Shown: piece by piece, positions 34,977 through 40,213 of the stretch
How positions within the stretch are numbered: the first letter of the stretch is position 1
Layout of the letters: each line of letters begins with the position of its first letter
NCBI GenBank assembly: GCA_910578805.1
Contig: CAJTRS010000019.1
Span: 1 to 40,213 of the forward strand
Length of the DNA stretch: 40,213 bases
Origin: an uncultured Muribaculaceae bacterium
Lineage (GTDB): Bacteria > Bacteroidota > Bacteroidia > Bacteroidales > Muribaculaceae
Direction of reading: 5' to 3'
Program-made: the position numbers and the translations under genes
Notes under the pieces: generated by a model
Told to the model about the DNA's origin: nothing
The model's database searches: none
The model's input: the letters and a program-made list of their open reading frames with translations, nothing else

Positions 34977-35014
34977 TGCACCCCAAAAGTTAGATACAAA
35001 ACTTTTGGGGTGCA
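34977..35014. repeat. Perfect 15-bp inverted repeat, IS-end-like or terminator
   Basis: TGCACCCCAAAAGTT (34977-34991) and its exact complement AACTTTTGGGGTGCA (35000-35014) flank an 8-base centre. It sits between the VanZ-GNAT gene and the end of the fimbrillin remnant, where it can terminate both converging transcripts. The sequence also resembles the TGCACCC-AAAAGTTAGA end of IS3/IS150-type elements (from memory), although no transposase is present here. Confidence 0.7.
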
Positions 35015-35051
35015 TACTCCTATATATGTATTCAGGGAGTTTTAAAAGGTT

Positions 35052-36135
35052 TTAATCCTTAAAAGGATCATCGGTGTCGTTATCATCGGGTTGTCCCACT
35101 ATGTCTTCTTCAAATCCGGGTGCTTCGATATCTGAATTCTCGTCAGACCAACCTTCTATTTCAACATTGAATCGTATGTTTCCAACAAGGATAGGCTCGC
35201 TGGGCTGAATGGCATATGTCGGATCGACATAGCCTGCGCCTGATGTGAAATCGAGAGTGTAAACATATCTCTTGCCTGCTTCCCATGTGCCTGCTACGGG
35301 AATCGCGGCCCATGCATAGTCTTCTGAGTCTTCATTGAAGGGATATACGAGAGCACCGTCTTTTGTTGTGATTTTTACGAGCACTGCAAGATATGCGCCT
35401 TTATTGCTGTTTGTCGGATCGCCGTTTCCGCCGTCCCAGTCCCAAGCGGTCAATGTCTGGGGAAGAAGCATTGCGTTTTCACCGCCGTTCATAAGTTCTT
35501 TAGCGTCTGCGCCTAATACGACAGCATCGTTGTACGTCATGGTATAGGTTCTCTTGGTGTCTTCACCCAAAGTCCACTTGGCTTCGTTGAAGTCGAAGCT
35601 ACCGATGGAATCGACCATGGCTATACGGACGCCCTTTACTTCGTAGTCATAGCCTGTGCTTGCGCTCTTGGCCTTGATCACAACCTGTGAAAGTGCATGC
35701 TTGAAATTTAGAGATACACCGTCGGCGGCAGCTGATTCTCGTTGGTCAACCGCGCTTGCATAAATGATGTCGATCTGCTTTGTGATATCTTCAGAAGGTG
35801 CGAATTCGGATATGACAACGTTTTTGTTTTCGCTATCAGATATTATTGTGGCACCCATCTCAGCGGCAGAAGGAGCGTAGGCATGGAAGGTGAGTGACGA
35901 ATTGTCGCCGGGGAAATAGTATTTCTTCTCTGAGAACCACATGTTTGTGCCGTTTCCCTGAGTGAATTTGAGATTTTCGAAGTAGGGGAAGGCCAATTTG
36001 TTTTCATTGAAAGCTGTAACGAAAATCGAATCAAGGTTGTTGAGTGTCGTTTCAGTCGCACGGCTTGTGATTGCAGTGCGGAAATCGATGGCACGACCCA
36101 TGTTGACCTCCAAAACTTCATCGTTAGAGCAAGTA
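35052..36135 (-). pseudogene. Fimbrillin-family lipoprotein, 5'-truncated
   Basis: Fimbrial subunit-like protein of the Mfa1/FimA (fimbrillin, Mfa_like_1) type. The frame from 36113 gives 353 residues, starting at MEVNMGRAIDFRTAITSRA. In the same frame just upstream (36111-36135) it reads T-C-S-N-D-E-V-L-E-V, the remains of a lipobox cysteine and early mature sequence, but no signal peptide or Met precedes it and an in-frame stop follows further up. The body is complete: ALSQVVIKAKSAS, LLPQTLTAWDWDGG and KRYVYTLDFTSGAG are family-typical, and it ends in an acidic tail. The most likely cause is insertion of the adjacent Mu-like phage. A short cytoplasmic product from 36113 is possible but unlikely to work. 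Confidence 0.75.
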
Positions 36136-36255
36136 TGGGCATGAAAATGAAGCGAGCATCGGTGTGAATGTCGGTCGGCGGTGAAATGCTTTGGTTTTCA
36201 GTGGGTTTTGAGGTGTCGGAGGTGGTCGGGCGCGAAAAACGAAACGTGCAAAAAG

Positions 36256-36345
36256 TTGAATTTGCTTTAATCCGGGTTGAATTTTGGGGGCCGTCCGTTT
36301 AATCGGTGTTTAACGGAGCTTTAATCGGGCTTTAATCGGCTTTAA
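36256..36345 (+). repeat. Helically phased TT(T/G)AA array
   Basis: TTGAA or TTTAA begins at 36256, 36266, 36277, 36298, 36309, 36320, 36331 and 36341; spacings are 10, 11, 21, 11, 11, 11 and 10 bp, averaging 10.6 bp per helical turn with one position (about 36288) vacant. Four of the last five copies are followed by CGG or ATCGG-like bases. Confidence 0.8.
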
Positions 36346-36654
36346 TATTGAGTGGCTGCATGGCTGGTTTTTGCCGGCTGTGTGGCCGCTTTCGTTGTGC
36401 GCTGGTAGAATGAGCCATGACGGGGCAGAGAGCGCGAAATTCAAGCGTTTACGGCGTTTGTGGGACATTGTGCCGGTTGGTCGGCAGGGTAGGGGAGCGG
36501 CGAGAGCTGCGCGCCCATGTGCATGAGTGATCCGGCGGACGGCTCAGGCGTTAAATCGGCTGTTAAATGGCGGTGGCTGCGCCCTGCTTCGGGAGGGTCA
36601 AACCGAGGGTGGGGGAGTGGTGAAAACCGTGCGCGTTTCGTCTAAAAAATGGGG

Positions 36655-36690
36655 TTGGATGGTCAGTTGGATAGTCATTTGGGTGGTCAT
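36655..36690 (+). repeat. Three tandem 12-bp units
   Basis: TTGGATGGTCAG, TTGGATAGTCAT and TTGGGTGGTCAT follow each other without gaps, and a partial TGGTGCAT follows. On the minus strand this encodes a repeated N/T-D-H/Y-P pattern in a spurious-looking frame. Confidence 0.75.
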
Positions 36691-36893
36691 TGGTGCATAG
36701 GTATAGACCCCCATACGGACAAAATGACCGCCGAACACGGCGATTTTGAAGCGATAAACACCCCTTTAATACCAAAATAGACCTCGTTAAAAACGCTGTT
36801 GAAATATATTTAAGTTACTGATAATGTGCGTTAAATGCGTTTAATGGCTCAAAAAACACGCTGAAAAACAGGAATCTCCCCTATTTAGACCCT

Positions 36894-37442
36894 TTATAGG
36901 GGGTGTAGGGAGGTCGAGCCAGATAGACGCGCAAGTTCGCTATGAATGCAATCAATGTATTTTTGTTGCTCATCAGAATACAGACGGTCAACAATGATGT
37001 CAGCAAGTTCGTGGGCTTGCGTTACACGTCGCTGCCTTGCGTTTGAGGTTTTAAGAGTTTTAATTTCAGTTTCCAGTTTATTGCAGGAGCGTAGAAAAAA
37101 TGCTGTGGCGGCCTCATCTCTGAACTTTGTTGAGGTGGCAATTTGCGGCTGATTGAGAATTTGTCGAATGGTTGGGGAAATGGGTCTATTATATTTATCG
37201 GAATATGCCCGTAACGCCATATCTGCACTTTTGCTTTTGTCCGCATTAGCCGGGAGCGTCGAGGCAAGTTGACTGAGTAAATCAAGGCGCTGGGTAAAGA
37301 TGTCAAGATTTACAGTAGTGTCAATGATATGAAAAGACTCCAGCATTTGAAACATCATGCCGGCGGCTCTTTTGTTTGCGGGGTTTGGCGTAAACTTCCA
37401 CACGAGAGCAACAGCAACTAATATAACAATAACCGTAAGCAT
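36894..37442 (-). CDS. Prophage left-end membrane-anchored protein of unknown function
   Basis: A 182-residue protein with a single N-terminal membrane helix (about residues 2-16, TVIVILVAVALVW) and a mostly helical cytoplasmic or periplasmic remainder (charged, with SKSADMALRAYSDKYNRP and a C-terminal helix region). I recognise no family. It lies left of the repressor and reads leftward, the place where transposable phages carry genes expressed in the lysogen. It has its own -7 box TACTTTTG (37481-37488) about 38 bp before the start, overlapping the end of the repressor region. A superinfection-exclusion or defence role is a guess only. Confidence 0.65.
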   Translation of the reverse strand: MLTVIVILVAVALVWKFTPNPANKRAAGMMFQMLESFHIIDTTVNLDIFTQRLDLLSQLASTLPANADKSKSADMALRAYSDKYNRPISPTIRQILNQPQIATSTKFRDEAATAFFLRSCNKLETEIKTLKTSNARQRRVTQAHELADIIVDRLYSDEQQKYIDCIHSELARLSGSTSLHPL

Positions 37443-37480
37443 ATCAATTTAGCGGGCAAGAACTTATTTTATATTTTTTA

Positions 37481-37488
37481 CAAAAGTA
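37481..37488 (-). promoter_or_regulatory. -7 box upstream of the prophage membrane gene
   Basis: TACTTTTG on the minus strand, 38 bp ahead of the gene start at 37442 and 2 bp past the repressor stop codon. Confidence 0.45.
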
Positions 37489-37490
37489 CA

Positions 37491-37898
37491 TCAGGGAGCA
37501 ACTTCGACCGGAGCCTGGGCATGGTGGTGCGTAATCTCGTTTTTTCCGGCCTGTGCGTTTTTAAGTTTTTCCCTGAGTTCTCCCAGTTCTTCGGCTTGTT
37601 GGCGGATTATCTGATCCTTTTCCTTAATCATGTCGAGGAGGTATGTTGGTGCCGATGGTGGTTGCTTTTCTGGGTGCTCCGGGTCAGGGAGCAACATCTC
37701 CCCTACTCCACGCAATAACCAAAGTGGGGAAATGTCGGGGTATATTGTTAGGATATTTTCTAATTTGTCTGTACCTATGGCACCGCCTTTTTTCAGGGAT
37801 TTGCCAAAAGAGGCATTAGCCATTCCGATGCTTCGCTCAAAGGCAGCCACCGTTATGCCCTTATAATCCATATACTGTTTAAGTCGCTCTAATATCAT
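37491..37898 (-). CDS. Phage repressor-like HTH transcriptional regulator
   Basis: A 135-residue protein. The N-terminal half is an XRE/CI-type helix-turn-helix (ERLKQYMDYKGITVAAFERS, about 4-23; then NASFGKSLKKGGAIGTDKLENIL) and PDISPLWLLRGVGEML, a segment characteristic of Bacteroidetes phage repressors. The C-terminal half (about 87-115) is a coiled-coil (IKEKDQIIRQQAEELGELRE), probably for dimerisation. There is no peptidase domain, so it is not a LexA/CI self-cleaving type. It diverges from the early genes across a 182-bp region and should control them. Confidence 0.85.
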   Translation of the reverse strand: MILERLKQYMDYKGITVAAFERSIGMANASFGKSLKKGGAIGTDKLENILTIYPDISPLWLLRGVGEMLLPDPEHPEKQPPSAPTYLLDMIKEKDQIIRQQAEELGELREKLKNAQAGKNEITHHHAQAPVEVAP

Positions 37899-37947
37899 TC
37901 TGTTTCAGACTGTTTTAATAATCCATTAGAAAAAATCCTACCAAAAA

Positions 37948-37977
37948 TTTTTGTATTAGGAAATTTCCTATTATCTT
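37948..37977 (+). promoter_or_regulatory. Early promoter with palindromic operator
   Basis: TTTG (37948-37951), 18-bp spacer and TATCTTTG (37970-37977) form the rightward -33/-7 promoter. The spacer contains a perfect 14-bp palindrome TAGGAAATTTCCTA (37955-37968), and a further half-site TCCTA occurs at 37934-37938. The likely binder is the repressor encoded immediately to the left. Confidence 0.7.
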
Positions 37978-38080
37978 TGCAGCGTGTTACCGAGGTTACA
38001 GCCGCCAAAGATACAAAAAAATGCCGAGGTGGACAAAGGGAACACGGAATTAAAACAGTTTGAACCCAATGTAAAAGGAT

Positions 38081-38467
38081 ATGAGAACGACAGAGAGTTA
38101 CATCAAAGTGAGCAACGAGGCGCGGGCAAAGCTGGCGCGCCTGTTCAAGGTCGAGGAAAAAACGGTATATCTGGCGCTGACCTACCGCCGGGACTCCGAA
38201 AAGGCCCGCAAAATCCGTTACGCGGCAGTGCGTAACTATGGGGGTGTGGCCATGTGCCACTGCCCGGAGTGTGAGACGCTGCACGAAATCAGGGAGGGCG
38301 AACGCCAGCTCATGGTGCAGAACTTCGACAACGGCATCAAGCTGGAGATCGACAAGCAGACCGGCGCAGCCGTGATGTATGACCGCCGGGGCGCGGTTGT
38401 GTGCCGTCGCCATATAGAAAAATTCCCCGAACTGTCAGAACTGCAACTGTACGCTGAAAGCCTGTAA
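38081..38467 (+). CDS. Prophage early protein of unknown function
   Basis: A 128-residue protein ahead of the transposase gene, with 2 bp between stop and next start. The first 45 residues (MRTTESYIKVSNEARAKLA, VEEKTVYLALTYRRDSEKARKIRY) look like a helix-turn-helix, and the middle has MCHCPECETLHE, with a CxCxxC-type metal-knuckle possibility (only three Cys there). Proteins of this pattern occur at this position in Bacteroidales Mu-like phages, where Mu has Ner, so an early regulator role is a reasonable guess. Transcribed from the palindrome-containing promoter. Confidence 0.7.
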   Translation: MRTTESYIKVSNEARAKLARLFKVEEKTVYLALTYRRDSEKARKIRYAAVRNYGGVAMCHCPECETLHEIREGERQLMVQNFDNGIKLEIDKQTGAAVMYDRRGAVVCRRHIEKFPELSELQLYAESL

Positions 38468-38469
38468 CT

Positions 38470-40179
38470 ATGGAGACAGTAAACGGAACAATCTGCATAA
38501 GCCACGCCGAACTGACCGGGCGCATAATCACGACCGCCAATCTTAATAATCTGGTGCGCCGTGGTCGAGTGCAGCAGGTGCAAAAAGGCGGCAACGGGCG
38601 GACTGCGCTGTATGCCGTTGAGAGTCTGCCGCTGAAATGGCGGACGGAGGTTTACAAGCGTTACCCCGATTTGCAAGAGCAGGCCGAGAGCCGGGAGTTC
38701 ATAGACACTGTGGAACCAGACGGCGCAGCCTTAAACTTTTACCAGACTTACACGCTTGCCGACGGGCGGCACTTGCCTGAGGACAAAGTGCTGGAGTATG
38801 CGAGCAACGCGGCGATAATGAACGCTTTCCGGCGTTGTTGGGACGCTCATGTGAGCAAGCGGCAGCGTACCGGCAAAAAGGCCGTAGCGGGCAAAGAGTT
38901 CTGGGCGAGAGCTGCGGCAGCGCTTCCGCGGCTGTCAGACCGCTTCAACCACTCGCTGCCCGGCAGCCCCCGGAGGCTGCAAATGAAATGCGCGGAGTAT
39001 GTGCGCGACGGTTATGTGTGCTTTATCTCCGGCAAATTCCTGAACGGCAACGCCGGCAAGGTGCTGACCGATGAACAAACCGGTTATCTCGCCACGCTGA
39101 TAAGCAACCCCAACAACGTGCAGGACACTGTGGTGGCGAAAGCCTACAACGTGAAAGCCCGGGCACTGGGCTGGAAAGAGATAACAGCGGCCGCCGTGGG
39201 AGTATGGCGCGAGAAATTGCAATTAGAGGCAGCCGCCGGGCGGTTAGGCGTTACCAACTTCCGAAACCGCAAGACCATGCAGGTTAAGCGCAGCCGACCG
39301 ACCGCCCCGTTCCTGATGTGCTCGCTTGACGGCTGGACCGTCGAGCTGCTGTATCAGAAAACCAAGACGGACAGCAAGGGACACAACATAACGACCTACA
39401 CCAACCGCCTTACAATCGTGGTAGTGCTTGACCCGTGCGTCGACTATCCAATGGGCTACGCCGTCGGCGACCATGAGTGCCCGGAACTGATAAAAGCGGC
39501 ATTAAGGAACGCCGCGATCCACAGCCGGGAGCTGACCGGCGAAATGCTCAGATACAACCAGGTGCAGAGCGACCGCTACGCGATAAAGACCATGACCGAC
39601 CTGTACGCAGTGTTAGGCGACAAGGTGATACCGGCACAGGCGCACAACGCAAAATCGAAGCCCGTAGAGCCTTATTTCAAGCACTTAAACATGACCTACT
39701 GCCAGCTGTTTCCGAACTGGGCCGGCTACGGTGTAACGACCGACCCGATGCGGCAACCGAACAGCGAGGCGCTGAACAAGAGACGGCACAGCTTCCCCGA
39801 TGAAGCCGGACTCCGGGCGCAGATAGATGAAATAATGAGGCTGGAGCGTGCGCAGAAAATCGGCAAGCTCATGGAGAAGCTGGCGAAGCTGAAACCGGAA
39901 CACCGTCTGCCCATGAGCCGCGAAATGTACCTGCTGAACTTCGGCGCAGAAACCGGCTTTAAGAACGTTTTGGAGGGCTGCGGACTGCGCCCCACCATTT
40001 TAGGCGTGAAGCGTGATTATGACTGCTTCGACCTGACATTCAGGGACCACGCCTCAGAGCGCTGGACGGTCAAGTATGACCCCGAGGACCTGACGCAAGT
40101 TCTGGCAGTGAACGAAGCAGGCACACGCCGCTATATGCTTGAGGAAAAGTATGTGCAGCGTAATTATCCGATGAATTAG
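38470..40179 (+). CDS. Mu-like DDE transposase (MuA family)
   Basis: Catalyses cut and strand transfer of the phage ends. The 569-residue protein has an N-terminal DNA-binding region (SHAELTGRIITTANLNNLVRRG, then TALYAVESLP, about residues 10-60), a linker, the RNase-H-like catalytic core and a basic C-terminal part. Candidate catalytic triad: D287 (CSLDGW), D368 (QVQSDRYA) and E400 (KPVEPYF), a spacing of 80 and 31 residues between them. Stop codon at 40177-40179 leaves 34 bases to the window edge. Confidence 0.85.
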   Translation: METVNGTICISHAELTGRIITTANLNNLVRRGRVQQVQKGGNGRTALYAVESLPLKWRTEVYKRYPDLQEQAESREFIDTVEPDGAALNFYQTYTLADGRHLPEDKVLEYASNAAIMNAFRRCWDAHVSKRQRTGKKAVAGKEFWARAAAALPRLSDRFNHSLPGSPRRLQMKCAEYVRDGYVCFISGKFLNGNAGKVLTDEQTGYLATLISNPNNVQDTVVAKAYNVKARALGWKEITAAAVGVWREKLQLEAAAGRLGVTNFRNRKTMQVKRSRPTAPFLMCSLDGWTVELLYQKTKTDSKGHNITTYTNRLTIVVVLDPCVDYPMGYAVGDHECPELIKAALRNAAIHSRELTGEMLRYNQVQSDRYAIKTMTDLYAVLGDKVIPAQAHNAKSKPVEPYFKHLNMTYCQLFPNWAGYGVTTDPMRQPNSEALNKRRHSFPDEAGLRAQIDEIMRLERAQKIGKLMEKLAKLKPEHRLPMSREMYLLNFGAETGFKNVLEGCGLRPTILGVKRDYDCFDLTFRDHASERWTVKYDPEDLTQVLAVNEAGTRRYMLEEKYVQRNYPMN

Positions 40180-40213
40180 GTATTTGATAAGACATGTCAA
40201 GGAATTACCTTTG

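Larger units (their letters stand above)
36136..36893. promoter_or_regulatory. Non-coding left arm of the prophage (candidate attL and transposase sites)
   Basis: About 760 bp with no supportable gene. It holds (i) the putative TG terminus at 36136; (ii) an array of TT(T/G)AA motifs at 36256-36345 spaced 10-11 bp; (iii) three 12-bp tandem units at 36655-36690; and (iv) scattered further GTTTAA/GTTAAA motifs at 36551, 36563, 36831 and 36840. This is where a Mu-like phage would place its transposase end-binding sites, so an attL role is likely but not shown. Confidence 0.5.
36136..40213. mobile_element. Mu-like transposable prophage, left part (continues past window)
   Basis: The region from the interrupted fimbrillin gene to the window's right edge has the Mu-type early layout: non-coding left arm, leftward repressor, divergent control region, small early gene, DDE transposase. 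The putative left end is TG at 36136, the dinucleotide expected at Mu ends, with AAGTA at 36131-36135 as candidate target duplication. The phage genes are GC-richer and use different codons (GCG, CGG, CTG) from the neighbours. A MuB-like ATPase would be expected just beyond 40213. The exact end is inferred from where the fimbrillin frame breaks. Confidence 0.75.

Noticed and set aside
36563..36775. Possible 70-residue gene in the prophage left arm (minus strand)
   Set aside because: Repetitive (N-D-H-P units), no recognisable start signals, and it coincides with the 12-bp tandem repeat; better explained as non-coding.
37984..38235. 83-residue plus-strand frame overlapping the early gene
   Set aside because: Overlaps the 38081 gene in another frame, with low-complexity translation.
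1..40213. CRISPR arrays, rRNA operons, riboswitches
   Set aside because: No regularly spaced direct repeats with unique spacers, no rRNA-like sequence, and no riboswitch fold I could recognise.

Overview
The window looks like a Bacteroidales chromosome, probably a gut lineage such as Muribaculaceae (family-level placement is inference). Evidence: many Bacteroidetes-type -7 boxes (TAnnTTTG), an Nqr sodium pump, an ExbB-ExbD-ExbD-TonB operon, a type IX secretion plug-family protein, a fimbrillin-family lipoprotein, a folP-cdaA pair and tRNA genes without encoded CCA. No rRNA genes or CRISPR arrays were seen.

Layout. 110-6046 (minus): complete nqrABCDEF operon. 6373-9616 (plus): ExbB/ExbD/ExbD/TonB energy-transducing operon closed by a perfect 13-bp terminator hairpin. 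9936-10526 (minus): ECF-type sigma factor. 10828-13792: a tiny conserved-looking ORF, tRNA-Arg, ung, T9SS plug-family protein and a DUF3109 protein. 13808-25384: mostly minus-strand housekeeping and membrane genes (MATE exporter, OPT transporter, short SSB, polysaccharide flippase, DUF2807 protein, dusB, M16 protease, fabD, zinc-type ABC ATPase and binding protein, and a plus-strand GNAT). 25457-28761: an envelope protein, tRNA-Gln, a decayed TonB-receptor remnant, ogt, an outer-membrane barrel protein and tRNA-Ser. 28871-34906: K+/H+ antiporter, diadenylate cyclase cdaA and folP, a small basic membrane protein, an NSS sodium symporter, and a plus-strand VanZ-GNAT fusion.

From about 36136 to the right edge lies the left part of a Mu-like transposable prophage: a leftward membrane-anchored cargo gene, a leftward HTH repressor, a divergent control region with a palindromic operator, a small early gene, and a DDE transposase (MuA-like). 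It appears to have inserted into the lipobox region of a fimbrillin gene whose 3' part (35052-36135) remains, so the signal-peptide part should sit beyond the right end of the phage, outside this window. The non-coding left arm (36136-36893) carries an unusual array of TT(T/G)AA motifs repeating every 10-11 bp, in phase with the DNA helix, which is the most novel signal found here.

How the genes work together: Nqr makes a sodium gradient which NSS and possibly MATE carriers can use. ExbBD-TonB powers outer-membrane receptors. CdaA makes c-di-AMP, and the adjacent antiporter has a TrkA_C domain of the type that senses it in other bacteria.
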